A stretch of 64,000 nucleotides of DNA from Enterobacillus tribolii. GTDB lineage: Bacteria > Pseudomonadota > Gammaproteobacteria > Enterobacterales > Enterobacteriaceae. The stretch spans positions 124,001-188,000 of the forward strand of contig NZ_QRAP01000003.1 of assembly GCF_003363015.1 (NCBI RefSeq), read 5' to 3'. The translations under genes and the position numbers were made by a program. Under the pieces are notes generated by a model. That model was not told the DNA's origin, made no database searches, and saw only the letters and a list, made by a program, of their open reading frames with translations. This document shows positions 30,044 through 41,789 of the stretch, in pieces; position 1 is the first letter of the stretch; each line of letters starts with the position of its first letter.

Positions 30044-31612
30044 ATGAGCGTAATAAATAAAACCCCGGCTGATGTGCCGCTCTATATTAAGGTTCACGAT
30101 AACGATAATGTCGCCATCGTGGTAAATGACAATGGATTGCCGGCAGGGACCCGGTTCGCTTGCGGTTTGGAACTTTCTGAACATATTCCGCAGGGCCATA
30201 AAGTGGCGCTGACGGATATTCCGCAGGGAGGAAATATCCTGCGCTATGGCGAAATTATCGGCTATGCGGTCCGCGATATCGCCAAAGGCAGCTGGATTGA
30301 CGAATCGCTGGTGGTCCTGCCCGACGCCCCGCCGCTTGCCAGCCTCCCGCTGGCGACCCGCACGCCCGCCCCGTTACCGCCGCTGGAAGGCTACACGTTC
30401 GAAGGCTACCGCAACGCGGACGGCAGCGCCGGCACCAAAAACATGCTGGCAATTACCACCAGCGTGCACTGTGTCGCCGGCGTCGTGGATCACGTGGTGA
30501 AAATCATCGAGCACGACATCCTGCCGCGTTACCCCAACGTGGACGGCGTGGTCGGCCTCAACCACCTTTACGGCTGCGGCGTTGCGATTAATGCGCCGGC
30601 GGCGGTCGTGCCCATCCGCTCCCTGCATAACCTCGCGCTTAACCCCAACTTCGGCGGCGAAGTCATGGTCATCGGCCTGGGCTGTGAAAAGCTCCAGCCC
30701 GAACGCCTGCTGGCCGGCACCGACGACACGCAGCCCATCGAGGTACAGGACGCCAGCATCATGCGTTTGCAGGATGAGCAGCATGTCGGCTTTATGGCGA
30801 TGGTGGATGAAATTCTGGAAATCGCCGAGCGTCATCTGCAAAAGCTGAACCAGCGTAAGCGCGAGACCATCCCGGCCTCCGAGCTGGTGGTCGGCATGCA
30901 GTGCGGCGGCAGCGATGCGTTCTCCGGCGTTACCGCCAACCCGGCGGTCGGTTTCGCCTCCGATCTGCTGGTGCGCTGCGGCGCAACGGTAATGTTCTCG
31001 GAAGTCACGGAAGTACGCGACGCCGTTCACCTGCTGACCCCGCGCGTCGTGGACGAGCAGGTCGGCAAGCGCATGCTCGAAGAGATGGCCTGGTATGACA
31101 ACTACCTCGACACCGGCAAGACCGATCGCAGCGCCAACCCCTCGCCCGGCAACAAAAAGGGCGGCCTGGCCAACGTGGTGGAAAAGGCGCTCGGCTCCAT
31201 TGCCAAATCCGGCAGCAGCGCAATCGTAGAAGTGTTGTCGCCCGGTCAGCGCCCGACCAAACGCGGCCTGATTTACGCGGCGACGCCGGCCAGTGATTTC
31301 GTGTGCGGCACGCAGCAGCTGGCGTCCGGCATCACGATCCAGGTATTCACCACCGGCCGCGGTACGCCGTATGGCCTGGCGGCGATACCGGTAATTAAGA
31401 TGGCGACCCGTACCGCGCTGGCTAAACGTTGGCACGACCTGATGGACATTGACGCAGGCACCATCGCCACCGGCGAAGAAACCATTGAGCAGGTGGGCTG
31501 GCGCTTATTTGAAATGATCCTGGACGTTGCCAGCGGCCGCAGGCAAACCTGGTCAGATCATTGGGGAATCCGTAACGCGCTGGCGGTATTTAACCCGGCG
31601 CCGGTAACCTGA
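30044..31612 (+). CDS. garD: Galactarate dehydratase GarD
   Basis: Converts galactarate (mucate) to 5-keto-4-deoxy-D-glucarate. It has 522 residues of the UxaA family: an N-terminal SAF-like domain (about 10-95, [19 protein letters not shown]) and the large C-terminal domain starting [63 protein letters not shown] and [23 protein letters not shown] are diagnostic. Divergent from the gudP operon; its product is handled by GarL encoded there. Confidence 0.97.
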   Translation: MSVINKTPADVPLYIKVHDNDNVAIVVNDNGLPAGTRFACGLELSEHIPQGHKVALTDIPQGGNILRYGEIIGYAVRDIAKGSWIDESLVVLPDAPPLASLPLATRTPAPLPPLEGYTFEGYRNADGSAGTKNMLAITTSVHCVAGVVDHVVKIIEHDILPRYPNVDGVVGLNHLYGCGVAINAPAAVVPIRSLHNLALNPNFGGEVMVIGLGCEKLQPERLLAGTDDTQPIEVQDASIMRLQDEQHVGFMAMVDEILEIAERHLQKLNQRKRETIPASELVVGMQCGGSDAFSGVTANPAVGFASDLLVRCGATVMFSEVTEVRDAVHLLTPRVVDEQVGKRMLEEMAWYDNYLDTGKTDRSANPSPGNKKGGLANVVEKALGSIAKSGSSAIVEVLSPGQRPTKRGLIYAATPASDFVCGTQQLASGITIQVFTTGRGTPYGLAAIPVIKMATRTALAKRWHDLMDIDAGTIATGEETIEQVGWRLFEMILDVASGRRQTWSDHWGIRNALAVFNPAPVT

Positions 31613-31639
31613 TTTTTCATCACGACATGTAAAACGACA

Positions 31640-31676
31640 CGCCTGCGGATGAACGCCTCTCTTTCGTCCGCAGGCG
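31640..31676. terminator. Hairpin between convergent garD and fdhD
   Basis: CGCCTGCGGA (31640-31649) and TCCGCAGGCG (31667-31676) form a perfect 10-bp stem. No clear U-tract follows garD; on the other strand the stem is followed by TGTCGTTTT. Probably a shared terminator. Confidence 0.6.
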
Positions 31677-31716
31677 ATATCCGCCAGGCTATGCGCCCTC
31701 AGGATAATCTGAAAAG

Positions 31717-32514
31717 TTAACGCCCTACCCGCTGCGGATGGGTAAACACAGTTCCCCGCCCCGGCTTGCAAAAACCGACCAGCGTCAGGTTACAGCGCTC
31801 GGCAACCTCAATCGCCAGCGTAGTCGCCGCCGAAACGGCAAACAGAATTTCCACCCCGCACATGGCCGCTTTCTGCACCATCTCATAGCTGGCGCGGCTC
31901 GAAACCAGTACCGCGCCCTGCTGCCACGGCTGGCGCGCACGCATGCCCAGCAGTTTGTCCAGCGCCACATGACGGCCGATGTCCTCACACCCGCCCATCA
32001 GCGCCCCCTGCGGATCAAGCCATGCCGCCGCGTGGGTGCACCCGGTTTGCGCGCCTATCGGCTGCACGCTGCGCAGCTGCGGCAGCGCGGCATCCAGGTG
32101 ATTCAGATCGAAGGTTTGGGTAAACGGCAGCGGCGCCACCGGGCGCAGGACGTCAGCAAGCTGCTCCACGCCGCACACGCCGCAGCCGGTCCGCCCCGCC
32201 AGGGAACGGCGGCGCTCTTTCAGGTTCATAAAACAGCGGCTGGAAAGCTCGATTTGCACCTCAATGCCGCCGTTGCAGGATGGCACCACATCCATCCCAT
32301 AAATATCTTGCGCAGAGCGGATAATTCCTTCGGAAAGGGAGAAGCCCAATGCAAACTCGGTAAAATCCTTCGGCGACGCCATCATCACCACATGGGAAAT
32401 TCCGTTATAAACCAATGCCACAGGCACTTCTTCCGCCACCCAATCGGGTACGGAAATGCCCGTGCGATCACGTTGCTGGACCTCAACCTGGCGCATCCCT
32501 GTAACACTGTCCAT
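31717..32514 (-). CDS. fdhD: Formate dehydrogenase accessory sulfurtransferase FdhD
   Basis: Delivers sulfur from IscS to the molybdenum cofactor of formate dehydrogenases. It has 265 residues with the catalytic pair C111 and C114 in [12 protein letters not shown], plus [29 protein letters not shown] and [22 protein letters not shown] start at the ATG at 32514 ([12 protein letters not shown]); an in-frame ATG 26 codons earlier adds unconserved sequence. Divergent from fdoG as in E. coli. Confidence 0.94.
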   Translation of the reverse strand: MDSVTGMRQVEVQQRDRTGISVPDWVAEEVPVALVYNGISHVVMMASPKDFTEFALGFSLSEGIIRSAQDIYGMDVVPSCNGGIEVQIELSSRCFMNLKERRRSLAGRTGCGVCGVEQLADVLRPVAPLPFTQTFDLNHLDAALPQLRSVQPIGAQTGCTHAAAWLDPQGALMGGCEDIGRHVALDKLLGMRARQPWQQGAVLVSSRASYEMVQKAAMCGVEILFAVSAATTLAIEVAERCNLTLVGFCKPGRGTVFTHPQRVGR

Positions 32515-32768
32515 ATTTAAAACATTCTCTTTATTCACGTCTATGATACCTGCCTGTAACAACGCATACCAAATACGTGGTAGTATCAACACAAGCTGTG
32601 CAGGTTTAGCTTAAATCCAAAATAACCGCGAAGGATAGCCAAATAGCCTGACAGTTTAGTTTGTTCTTTGTATACCAGGACTTGATTTACGTTAACGTTT
32701 CATCGTCCTCTTTGCAGTCCATTGAAAATCAAGATTATTTCTAAGCAATGTGAAGGAAGGAGATCACC

Positions 32769-35700
32769 ATGCAAGTCAGCAGAAGACAGTTCTTTAAGAT
32801 CTGTGCTGGCGGTATGGCAGGTACCACGGCGGCGGCACTGGGCTTCGCCCCGGCGGTCGCCCTGGCGGAGACACGGCAGTACAAATTGTTACGCGCCCGT
32901 GAAACCAGGAATACCTGTACATATTGTTCCGTCGGCTGTGGGTTGTTGATGTACAGCCTCGGCGACGGTGCCAAGAACGCAAAAGAGCGTATTTTCCACA
33001 TTGAAGGCGACCCGGACCATCCGGTAAACCGTGGTGCATTATGCCCGAAGGGCGCCGGCCTGGTGGATTTTATTCACAGCGAATCCCGGGTTAAGTACCC
33101 GGAATACCGCGCGCCGGGTTCCGACAAATGGCAGCGTATCTCCTGGGACGATGCATTCGACCGCATCGCCAAGCTGATTAAAGAAGACCGCGACGCCAAC
33201 TTTATCGCTAAAAACGAGCAGGGCGTCACGGTAAACCGCTGGCTCTCTACCGGCATGCTGTGCGCCTCGGCGGCCAGCAACGAAACCGGATTACTGACGC
33301 AGAAATTCAGTCGCGCTCTCGGCATGCTTGCCGTAGACAACCAGGCGCGTGTCTGACACGGACCGACGGTAGCAAGTCTTGCTCCGACATTTGGTCGCGG
33401 TGCCATGACCAACCACTGGGTGGACATCAAGAACGCGAACCTGATCGTGGTGATGGGCGGTAACGCCGCTGAAGCGCATCCCGTGGGATTCCGCTGGGCG
33501 ATGGAAGCCAAGATCCACAACAAAGCCAAGATCATCGTGATCGATCCGCGCTTTACCCGCACCGCTTCGGTGGCGGATTTTTATGCGCCGATCCGTTCCG
33601 GTACCGATATCGCGTTCCTGTCGGGCGTGATGCTGTACCTGATCACCAACAACAAAATCAACGCCGAATACGTGAAGCACTACACCAACGCCAGCCTGCT
33701 GGTGCGGGAAGACTTTGGCTTCGACGACGGCCTGTTCAGCGGCTATAACGCTGAAAAACGCAGCTACGACAAAACGAGCTGGAACTATCAGCTGGATGAA
33801 AACGGCTTTGCCAAGCGCGACGACACCCTGCAGGACCCGCGTTGCGTCTGGAATATGCTCAAACAGCATATCAGCCGCTATACGCCGGAGATGGTAGAGC
33901 GCGTGTGCGGCACGCCGCAGGCGGACTTCCTGAAGGTGTGCGAATACATCGCCGAAACCAGCGCGGCGGACAAAACGGCGTCGTTCCTGTATGCACTGGG
34001 CTGGACCCAGCACTCGATCGGCTCGCAGAACATCCGCACCATGGCGATGATTCAGCTGCTGCTCGGCAATATGGGCATGGCCGGCGGCGGCGTCAACGCG
34101 CTGCGCGGGCACTCCAACATTCAGGGTCTGACCGACATCGGCCTGCTGTCCACCAGCCTGCCGGGTTACCTGAGCCTGCCGTCGGAGAAACAGGCCGATC
34201 TGCAAACCTACCTGACCGCCACCACCCCGAAACCGACCCTGCCGGGCCAGGTGAACTATTGGGGCAACACGCCGAAGTTCTTCGTCAGCCTGATGAAGAC
34301 GTTCTACGGCGACAAGGCGCAGAAGGAAAACGACTGGGGCTTCGAGTGGCTGCCGAAGTGGGATAAGGGCTACGACGTCCTGCAATACTTCGACATGATG
34401 CTCAAAGGCCAGGTGAACGGTTACATCTGCCAGGGCTTCAACCCGGTGGCCTCGTTCCCCAACAAAAACAAAGTGGTTGCAGCGCTCTCCAAGCTGAAGT
34501 TCCTGATCAGCATCGATCCGCTCAACACGGAAACCGCCACCTTCTGGGAAAACCACGGTGAAATGAATAACGTCAAGCCGGCGGAAATTCAGACCGAGGT
34601 GTTCCGCCTGCCGTCAGGCTGCTTCGCAGAAGAAAACGGTTCTATCGTCAACTCCGGCCGCTGGCTGCAATGGCACTGGAAAGGCGCGGACGCCCCCGGC
34701 GAAGCGCTGAGCGACGGTGAAATCCTGGCCGGCATCTTCCTGCGCCTGCGCGAAATGTACGCCAAAGAAGGCGGCGCGGTGCCGGAGCAGGTGCTCAACA
34801 TGAGCTGGGACTATCTGACGCCGGAAAACCCCGCGCCGGAAGAAGTCGCAATGGAGAGCAACGGCAAGGCGCTGGCCGATCTGGTCGATCCCGCCACCGG
34901 CGCGGTGCTGGTCAAGAAAGGGCAGCAGCTGACCTCGTTCGCCCAACTGCGTGACGACGGCACTACCGCCAGCGGTTGCTGGATTTACACCGGCAGCTGG
35001 ACGCCGGAAGGCAACCAGATGGCGCGCCGCGACAACAGCGACCCGTCAGGCCTGGGCAACACGCTGGGCTGGGCATGGGCATGGCCGCTCAACCGCCGCA
35101 TCATCTACAACCGCGCCTCCGCCGATCCGTCGGGTAAACCGTGGGATCCGAAGCGCGAGCTGATCCATTGGGACGGCGCCAAGTGGACCGGGATCGACAT
35201 CCCTGACTACAGCGCCGCCGCACCGGACAGCGGCGTCGGGCCGTTCATCATGCAGCCGGAAGGCATGGGGCGCCTGTTCGCCATCGACAAGATGGCCGAA
35301 GGTCCGTTCCCGGAGCACTACGAGCCGTTCGAAACGCCGCTGGGCACCAACCCGTTGCATCCGAACGTGGTCTCCAACCCGGCCGCACGCGTGTTCGACG
35401 ACGACTGGGAGCAAATGGGCAAGGCGGACAAGTACCCGTACGTCGGCACAACGTACCGCCTGACCGAGCACTTCCACTACTGGACCAAGCACTCGCTGCT
35501 CAACGCGATTACCCAGCCGGAACAGTTTGTGGAAATCGGCGAGCGACTGGCGAATGAAAAAGGCATTGCGCACGGCGATACGGTGCGGATCAGTTCCAGG
35601 CGTGGTTTTATCAAGGCCAAAGCGGTGGTGACCAAACGTATCCGTACGCTGAAGGTTGACGGCAAAGACGTTGATACGATTGGCATTCCTATCCACTGGG

Positions 35701-35819
35701 GCTACCAGGGCACGACGAAGAAAGGTTTCCTCGCCAATACCCTGACGCCGTTCGTGGGCGATGCCAACACGCAAACGCCGGAGTTTAAATCATTCCTGGT
35801 TAACGTGGAAAAGGTGTAA
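32769..35819 (+). CDS. fdoG: Formate dehydrogenase-O major subunit, selenoprotein (in-frame UGA = Sec)
   Basis: Catalytic molybdenum (bis-MGD) subunit oxidising formate on the periplasmic side, 1016 residues when UGA codon 196 (33354-33356) is read as selenocysteine. Twin-arginine signal SRRQFFK at residues 4-10, cleavage near ALA-ETR; [4Fe-4S] motif CTYCSVGCGLLMYS. The reading continues with HGPTVASLAPTFGRGAMTNHW, identical to E. coli FdoG around Sec196. Without readthrough the product would be a 195-residue stub, so annotation as two genes would be wrong. AAGGAG precedes the ATG. Operon fdoG-fdoH-fdoI-fdhE. Confidence 0.98.
33354..33392 (+). promoter_or_regulatory. SECIS element of fdoG
   Basis: Immediately after the UGA, CGG-U-AGCA (33367-33374) pairs with UGCU-CCG (33379-33385) around an AGUCU-type loop, with a bulged U, matching the bacterial SECIS apical hairpin recognised by SelB. 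Confidence 0.85.
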
Positions 35820-35831
35820 CGGAGGCTAACT

Positions 35832-36743
35832 ATGTCACTGCAATCCCAAGACATTATCAAGCGTTCGGCCACCAATTCCCTGACGCCGCCCCCTGTGGCG
35901 CGCGATCACCAGGAAGAAGTGGCCAAGCTTATCGACGTCACCACCTGCATCGGCTGTAAAGCCTGCCAGGTGGGCTGTTCCGAATGGAACGACATCCGCG
36001 ATGAGGTGGGCAGCAACGTCGGGGTTTACGATAACCCCGCCGATCTGAGCGCCAAATCCTGGACCGTGATGCGCTTCTCCGAAGTGGAGGAGAACGGCAG
36101 GCTGGAGTGGCTGATCCGCAAGGACGGCTGCATGCACTGCGCCGATCCGGGCTGCCTGAAGGCCTGCCCATCGGAAGGCGCCATCATCCAGTACGCCAAC
36201 GGCATCGTCGATTTCCAGTCGGAGCACTGTATCGGCTGCGGCTACTGCATCGCCGGCTGCCCGTTCAACGTGCCGCGCATGAACCAGGAAGACAACCGGG
36301 TGTACAAATGCACCCTGTGCGTCGACCGCGTGGCGGTGGGTCAGGAACCGGCCTGCGTGAAGACCTGCCCCACCGGCGCCATTCATTTCGGCTCGAAAGA
36401 GGAGATGAAAGCGCTGGCGGCAGAACGCATCAGCGAGCTGAAGACCCGCGGCTTTGACAACGCCGGTTTGTACGATCCACAAGGCGTCGGCGGGACGCAC
36501 GTTATGTACGTACTGCACCATGCCGATCGTCCGGAGCTGTACCACGGCCTGCCGAAAGACCCGAGCATCAGCCCGACGGTGAAATTCTGGAAAGGCGTCT
36601 GGAAACCGCTGGCCGCGGTGGGCTTCGCCGCGACCTTCGCCGCCAGCATATTCCACTATGTGAGTATTGGCCCGAACCGCGTGGAAGAGGAGAATAGCGG
36701 AGCGCCGGAGTCTGATGTACACGAGAAGGAGGAACGCAAATGA
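35832..36743 (+). CDS. fdoH: Formate dehydrogenase-O iron-sulfur subunit FdoH
   Basis: Periplasmic electron-transfer subunit of 303 residues carrying four [4Fe-4S] clusters: [36 protein letters not shown] and CTLCVDR...CVKTCP. A C-terminal transmembrane helix (about 255-280, [19 protein letters not shown]) anchors it next to FdoI. It starts 12 bases after fdoG and overlaps fdoI by four bases (ATGA). Confidence 0.97.
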   Translation: MSLQSQDIIKRSATNSLTPPPVARDHQEEVAKLIDVTTCIGCKACQVGCSEWNDIRDEVGSNVGVYDNPADLSAKSWTVMRFSEVEENGRLEWLIRKDGCMHCADPGCLKACPSEGAIIQYANGIVDFQSEHCIGCGYCIAGCPFNVPRMNQEDNRVYKCTLCVDRVAVGQEPACVKTCPTGAIHFGSKEEMKALAAERISELKTRGFDNAGLYDPQGVGGTHVMYVLHHADRPELYHGLPKDPSISPTVKFWKGVWKPLAAVGFAATFAASIFHYVSIGPNRVEEENSGAPESDVHEKEERK

Positions 36744-37390
36744 GGAAGGAACAACCGATTAAGCGTTACTCGGCCCCGGAACGCGTTAACCACTGGATCG
36801 TCGCTTTTTGCTTTCTGTTCGTGGCAATCAGCGGCCTGGGATTTCTTTTCCCGTCGTTCAACTGGTTGATGAATATCTTCGGTACGCCGCAGCTGGCGCG
36901 TATTCTCCACCCCTTCTTCGGCGTGGTGATGTTCGCGGCGTTTCTGATCATGTTCTTCCGTTACTGGAAGCATAACCTGATCAACAAGGACGATATTCTG
37001 TGGGCGAAAAACATCCACAAGATCACCCTGAATCAGGAAGTCGGTGATACGGGACGCTATAATTTCGGTCAGAAGTGCGTTTTCTGGCTGGCGATTATCA
37101 GCCTGATTTTGCTGCTGGTCAGCGGCATCGTCATCTGGCGTCCTTACTTTGCTCCGTCGTTCTCAATTCCGGCGATCCGTGTGGCGCTGATGGTGCATTC
37201 CTTCGCCGCCGTGCTGCTGATACTGGTTATCATGATCCATATCTATGCGGCGCTGTGGGTGAAAGGTACTATTACCGCCATGGTGGAAGGTTGGGTACCG
37301 GCGGCCTGGGCGAAAAAACATCACCCGCGCTGGTATCGTGAAATCCGCGCCAAAGAAGCCGGCCGGAACCGACAGGAAAACAAGACCTGA
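36740..37390 (+). CDS. fdoI: Formate dehydrogenase-O cytochrome b556 subunit FdoI
   Basis: Four-helix membrane cytochrome b that passes electrons to the quinone pool, 216 residues. The haem-ligand and family motifs [39 protein letters not shown] and [27 protein letters not shown] are present. The start codon overlaps the fdoH stop (ATGA), implying coupled translation. Confidence 0.97.
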   Translation: MRKEQPIKRYSAPERVNHWIVAFCFLFVAISGLGFLFPSFNWLMNIFGTPQLARILHPFFGVVMFAAFLIMFFRYWKHNLINKDDILWAKNIHKITLNQEVGDTGRYNFGQKCVFWLAIISLILLLVSGIVIWRPYFAPSFSIPAIRVALMVHSFAAVLLILVIMIHIYAALWVKGTITAMVEGWVPAAWAKKHHPRWYREIRAKEAGRNRQENKT

Positions 37391-37392
37391 CT

Positions 37393-38322
37393 ATGAGTAT
37401 TCGTATCGTACCTAAAGAGCAATTAGGCACGGATCGCGAAAAGACAGCAGCGGCGGATTATATTCCGCCGCTGCTTTTCGCAAATCTGAAAAGCCTTTAT
37501 ACCCGCCGGGCGGAGCGTCTGCGTGAGCTGGCGCAGGAAAACCCGCTGGGGGATTACCTGAATTTTGCGGCATCGATCGCCCAGGCACAGGAAAAAGTGC
37601 TGCACGATCATCCGCTGACGCTGGATCTGACCCAAACCCTGGCGGACGCCGCGGCCCGCGGCAAACCGCCGCTTGACGTGAGCGTCTACCCGCGCAGTAC
37701 GCACTGGCATCACCTGCTGCGCGCGCTGATCGCGGAAATTCGCCCGGACATGCCTGAGCATATTCTCCCGGTGCTGGAGAATCTGGAAAAAACCGGGTCA
37801 CAGGAGCTGGAAGCGCTGGCCGGCATGCTGCTGGCGGGTGAATACGGCAACGTCGGCAGCGACAAAGCGCCCTTCCTGTGGGCGGCGCTGTCGCTCTACT
37901 GGGCGCAGATGGCGACCCAGATCCCCGGCAAAGCGCGCACCGAATACGGCGAACACCGCCAGTTCTGCCCGGTGTGCGGCAGCATGCCGGTCGCCAGCGT
38001 GGTGCACATGGGCACCACCAACGGCCTGCGCTACCTGCATTGCAGCCTGTGTGAAAGCGAATGGCATGTGGTGCGCGTCAAGTGCAGCAACTGTGAACAG
38101 ACCCGCGACCTGAATTACTGGTCGCTGGACAGCGAAAACGCCGCGGTAAAAGCGGAAAGCTGCGGGGAGTGCAACACTTACCTGAAGATTTTGTATCAGG
38201 AAAAAGACCCCAAAGTGGAGCCGGTCGCCGACGATCTGGCCTCGCTGGTGCTGGACGCCAAAATGGAAGAGGAAGGATTCGGGCGCAGCAGCGTAAACCC
38301 GTTCCTGTTTCCCGGAGAATAA
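37393..38322 (+). CDS. fdhE: Formate dehydrogenase accessory protein FdhE
   Basis: Cytoplasmic rubredoxin-like protein needed to assemble the respiratory formate dehydrogenases, 309 residues. Zinc/iron-type cysteine pairs [22 protein letters not shown] and CGEC lie in the C-terminal third. It starts two bases after fdoI ends, completing fdoGHI-fdhE. Confidence 0.96.
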   Translation: MSIRIVPKEQLGTDREKTAAADYIPPLLFANLKSLYTRRAERLRELAQENPLGDYLNFAASIAQAQEKVLHDHPLTLDLTQTLADAAARGKPPLDVSVYPRSTHWHHLLRALIAEIRPDMPEHILPVLENLEKTGSQELEALAGMLLAGEYGNVGSDKAPFLWAALSLYWAQMATQIPGKARTEYGEHRQFCPVCGSMPVASVVHMGTTNGLRYLHCSLCESEWHVVRVKCSNCEQTRDLNYWSLDSENAAVKAESCGECNTYLKILYQEKDPKVEPVADDLASLVLDAKMEEEGFGRSSVNPFLFPGE

Positions 38323-38345
38323 GCCGGCGCGTTATGGGCTTATAC

Positions 38346-38379
38346 AAAGCGCGCTGTCATTCAGCGCGCTTTCTTTTTT
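38346..38379. terminator. Intrinsic terminator after fdhE
   Basis: AAAGCGCGCTG (38346-38356) pairs with CAGCGCGCTTT (38362-38372), followed by TCTTTTTT on the plus strand. Convergent yigL ends 12 bases beyond it. Confidence 0.9.
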
Positions 38380-38390
38380 AGCTTCTTGCG

Positions 38391-39191
38391 TTACTTCAGA
38401 TACAGCCGGCGCAAATAATGCGGCACCGCATCGTCGCCGTTACTGCCAATCACTTCTAATGCCGGCAGCGCGTCTTTCAGGCGCTGGTGGGCGTTGCTCA
38501 TAATGCAGCCCTTGCCGCTCATCGACAGCATTTCCATATCATTCATGCCGTCGCCGAAGGCGATGCAGTCTTTCAGCGTATAGCCCAGCAGCTTCGCTAC
38601 GTACTCCAGCGCATGGCCTTTGGAAACGCCGCCGGCCATCACCTCAAGACAGGTGGGCAAAGAGAAGCTGACATTCACCCGATCGCCCCAGCGGGCGTTA
38701 ATCGCTTCTTCCAGCGGGGCCAGCTTGTCGTGATCGTCGCAGGTGTAGTAAATCTTGCAGATGCCGTCTGTCGGCAGCAAACCCGGCTCGAACAGCTGGT
38801 AATGGAACACCGATTCCTGGAAGAACTCACGTTGTTCCGGGCTTTCACGGTCGGTGAACCAGTCGTCGTTACGGTAAACGTTGGTGCTGATGTCCGGGTC
38901 GTTATACACGATTTTGTACAGCTCGCCGGCGATGTCTTCATCTACGTTATGGCTGAAAATCAGTTCGCCCGCCGTGTTATGCACGCGCGCGCCGTTAGAG
39001 GTGATCATAAAAGCGCTGATGCCGAGGCCGTCGCGCACCTGGGCGATATCGATATGATGACGGCCGGTGGCAAACACGAAGTTCACCCCCTCGCGGGTTA
39101 CCTGTTGCAGCGTCTCACGGGCGTAGGGCGTCAGGGTATGCTCGGGGGACAGCAGAGTACCGTCCATATCTGAAGCAACGATGTGGTACAT
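38391..39191 (-). CDS. yigL: HAD-family sugar phosphatase YigL (pyridoxal phosphatase)
   Basis: Cof-type haloacid dehalogenase phosphatase, 266 residues as in E. coli, where it dephosphorylates pyridoxal phosphate and sugar phosphates. Motif I ASDMDGTLLSPEH (D8, D10), motif II TSNGAR, motif III lysine in VSKGHALEYV and motif IV AFGDGMNDMEML are intact. The ATG at 39191 is the conserved start. It follows pldB by 10 bases, the operon order known from E. coli. Confidence 0.94.
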   Translation of the reverse strand: MYHIVASDMDGTLLSPEHTLTPYARETLQQVTREGVNFVFATGRHHIDIAQVRDGLGISAFMITSNGARVHNTAGELIFSHNVDEDIAGELYKIVYNDPDISTNVYRNDDWFTDRESPEQREFFQESVFHYQLFEPGLLPTDGICKIYYTCDDHDKLAPLEEAINARWGDRVNVSFSLPTCLEVMAGGVSKGHALEYVAKLLGYTLKDCIAFGDGMNDMEMLSMSGKGCIMSNAHQRLKDALPALEVIGSNGDDAVPHYLRRLYLK

Positions 39192-39201
39192 AAAACTCTT
39201 T

Positions 39202-40233
39202 TTAACCTCGACTGGAGTTGGCGGGTATTTCCGCCGCTGAATCAGAATGTAAGGCGAAGAAATGCACGATCGCATCCAGCGCCACGGCCCGCCGCTTGTC
39301 CTGTTCGAACAGGATCTCATGGCGCGCTCCCTGGATAACCAGGGGCTCCCCGCCATACGGGGGGTGACCTGCGTGAGTGAGTGCCTGACAAAAAGCAACC
39401 TGCGCCGCATTCACCACGACGCGATCCTCTTCCGCCTGTAACAGCAGCAGAGGCGTAGTAATTTTTCCTGCGCCGGCAATCGCCCGCTCGCCGGCGAAAA
39501 TACCTTCCCGCACCCAATGGTAGGTCGGCCCTCCGACCCTCAATTCGGGATAATCGGCGTAGTAACGCAGAAAACGACGATAGCGCGGGCGGCTGTGCGT
39601 CAGCGCATTGACGATAAACGGCAACGGACGCCAGTGGCCGGTGCCGATGGCGTAGCTGTCGCGCATTGCCGGGCGGCGTTCCACCCAGCCGGTGACCTTT
39701 TTCGCCATCCACAGCGGCATCGGCAGCTTAATGCCGAACATCGGAGCGCACAGCGCCACCGCATCAAACGCCTGCGGATTGCGCGTCAGCATCAGCGCCA
39801 GCACCGCGCCCCCCATCGAATGCGCCAGCGCAAAGCGGCGTACGTAGTCGCGCGGTTCGATTTCCAGCTGCCAGAAGCGGGTCAGATCTTCGACGTAATC
39901 ATCAAAACGCCGGACATGCCCGCGGTGATGATCCGTCAGCATGCGCCCGGACAGCCCCTGCCCGCGGTGATCGATGATCATGACGTCATAGCCGCAGTGG
40001 AACAAATCGTAAGCGACTTCCGGATACTTCATGTAGCTTTCGATGCGACCCGGCGAAATGACCACGACGCGGTTATGCTCCGGGGAGCAAAGACGTACGA
40101 AGCGGATCGGCACGTCGTCCACGCCGATGAATTCGCCCTCTTCCCGCCGCTGCCAGAAATCCAGCAATGGGCCGGTAGTGAACGCAGCAAACTCACTTTC
40201 ACGATGCAACCAGCTTTGGCTCAATGATGGCAT
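39202..40233 (-). CDS. pldB: Lysophospholipase L2 PldB
   Basis: Alpha/beta-hydrolase of 343 residues that cleaves lysophospholipids at the inner membrane. Nucleophile elbow AHSMGGAV, DHRGQGLSGR, PTYHWVRE and the late histidine in GARHEILFEQD match E. coli PldB. The start at 40233 has GGAAGG close upstream; an open frame extends further left to right but is not conserved. Confidence 0.93.
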   Translation of the reverse strand: MPSLSQSWLHRESEFAAFTTGPLLDFWQRREEGEFIGVDDVPIRFVRLCSPEHNRVVVISPGRIESYMKYPEVAYDLFHCGYDVMIIDHRGQGLSGRMLTDHHRGHVRRFDDYVEDLTRFWQLEIEPRDYVRRFALAHSMGGAVLALMLTRNPQAFDAVALCAPMFGIKLPMPLWMAKKVTGWVERRPAMRDSYAIGTGHWRPLPFIVNALTHSRPRYRRFLRYYADYPELRVGGPTYHWVREGIFAGERAIAGAGKITTPLLLLQAEEDRVVVNAAQVAFCQALTHAGHPPYGGEPLVIQGARHEILFEQDKRRAVALDAIVHFFALHSDSAAEIPANSSRG

Positions 40234-40323
40234 AGACCTTCCGGAATCCCGCCGTGGGTAGGTGAGTAATAGCAGAAACCCTGATATTGTGGCACAAAAG
40301 TATTCATTCAGGGAGTATTTACC

Positions 40324-40944
40324 ATGACGCTCGACTGGTGGCTGACGTATCTGGTGACCACGATAATTTTGAGCCTGTCGCCCGGCTCCGGGGCCATCAA
40401 TACCATGAGCACCGGTATCAGCCACGGCTACCGCGGCACGGTTGCCTCGATAGCCGGACTGCAGGTCGGGCTGAGTGTGCATATCTGCCTGGTCGGTATC
40501 GGCCTCGGCACCCTGATTTCCCAGTCGCTGCTGGCGTTCGAGCTACTGAAATGGCTCGGCGCCGCCTACCTGATTTGGCTCGGCATCCAGCAATGGCGCG
40601 CCGCCGGCTCGCTTGATCTGCAAACGCTGGCGGCCAGCATACCACGCCGTAAACTGTTCAAGCGTTCGGTGCTGGTTAACCTGACCAACCCCAAAAGCAT
40701 CGTCTTCTTGGCCGCGTTGTTTCCGCAGTTCATCTTACCGAACCAGCCCCAGGCGCTTCAGTACCTGGTGCTGGGCGTCACCAGCGTGGTGGTCGACGTT
40801 ATCGTGATGATCGGCTATGCCACCCTGGCGACCCATATCGCCGGCTGGCTGCGTTCCGCCCGGCAGATGAAGATCCTGAACCGGGTTTTCGGCTCGCTGT
40901 TCATACTGGTGGGCGCGCTGTTGCTGACTGCCCGCAAAGCCTGA
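40324..40944 (+). CDS. rhtB: Homoserine/homoserine lactone efflux protein RhtB
   Basis: LysE/RhtB-family exporter of 206 residues with about six helices. [31 protein letters not shown] and [21 protein letters not shown] are the family motifs. Divergent from pldB-yigL as in E. coli. GGGAG precedes the ATG. Confidence 0.94.
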   Translation: MTLDWWLTYLVTTIILSLSPGSGAINTMSTGISHGYRGTVASIAGLQVGLSVHICLVGIGLGTLISQSLLAFELLKWLGAAYLIWLGIQQWRAAGSLDLQTLAASIPRRKLFKRSVLVNLTNPKSIVFLAALFPQFILPNQPQALQYLVLGVTSVVVDVIVMIGYATLATHIAGWLRSARQMKILNRVFGSLFILVGALLLTARKA

Positions 40945-40948
40945 ACGA

Positions 40949-41542
40949 TCACACGCTCAGGTAAGCGCGCACGCCGTCGAGGAACATTTGGGTCGACAGC
41001 ATCACCAGCACCAGCCCCATCAGGCGTTCCAGTGCGCTGACGCCTTTGTCGCCCAGCAGGCGCAGAAAAACGCCGGAGAGCAGCAGAATGCACACCGAAA
41101 TCCCCCAGGCCAGCAGCAGCGCCATCACCAACCCGCCCATCTGGCCCGGATGCTGGTGAGACAGCAGCATCAGCGTCGCCAGCAGGGACGGTCCGGCCAC
41201 CAGCGGGATCGCCAGCGGCACCAGGAATGGTTCCTCCCCCGCGGGCAAGCCGGTGGGGCTGCCGCCCGGCGTGGGGAAAATCATTTTCAGCGCCACCAAA
41301 AACAGAATAATCCCACCGGAAATCGACACCGTTTCCGTGCGTAAATTAAGAAATTGCAGGATTTTGTCGCCGGCAAACAGGAACAACAGCATCAGCGCCA
41401 GCGCGATGGACATCTCGCGCAACAGGACGATACGCCGCCGCCGCGGTTCCAGATGCTTCAGCACCGACATAAAAATCGGCAGGTTGCCCAGCGGGTCCAT
41501 TATCAAAAACAGCAACACTGTTGCCGACACCATTTCGGTCAT
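40949..41542 (-). CDS. yhgN: MarC-family inner-membrane protein YhgN
   Basis: Six-helix membrane protein of unknown function, 197 residues as in E. coli. LIMDPLGNLPIFMSVLKHLEP, FLFAGDKILQFLNL, GGIILFLVALKMIFP and PLAIPLVAGPSLLATLMLL are conserved. Start at 41542 has AGAGGAA just upstream. It lies four bases from convergent rhtB and is divergent from asd, its E. coli neighbour. Confidence 0.92.
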   Translation of the reverse strand: MTEMVSATVLLFLIMDPLGNLPIFMSVLKHLEPRRRRIVLLREMSIALALMLLFLFAGDKILQFLNLRTETVSISGGIILFLVALKMIFPTPGGSPTGLPAGEEPFLVPLAIPLVAGPSLLATLMLLSHQHPGQMGGLVMALLLAWGISVCILLLSGVFLRLLGDKGVSALERLMGLVLVMLSTQMFLDGVRAYLSV

Positions 41543-41789
41543 TATTTCCTCTGTCTCCATGACTTCCGGCAGGAGTATTTCCTCCGGAAAACAAGCCATT
41601 TATAAGCAGGGTTACTGAGAACCCGCCGTAATATCGAATAAATTCACTTGCGCATCAGCGCACATATTGTAATTTTGGGGAAGCAGGAGTATTTCCGCTC
41701 CCCGTCTCTTCTTCTGGCGTTCGTCCTTCATACGGCGCCGGGAGGGCGACATGTATTGAATTCCGTCACCTTCCAAGGCAGGACACGCT

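Noticed and set aside
33357-33404. Frameshift or nonsense mutation in fdoG
   Set aside because: The UGA is at the known Sec position with a SECIS and conserved residues on both sides.
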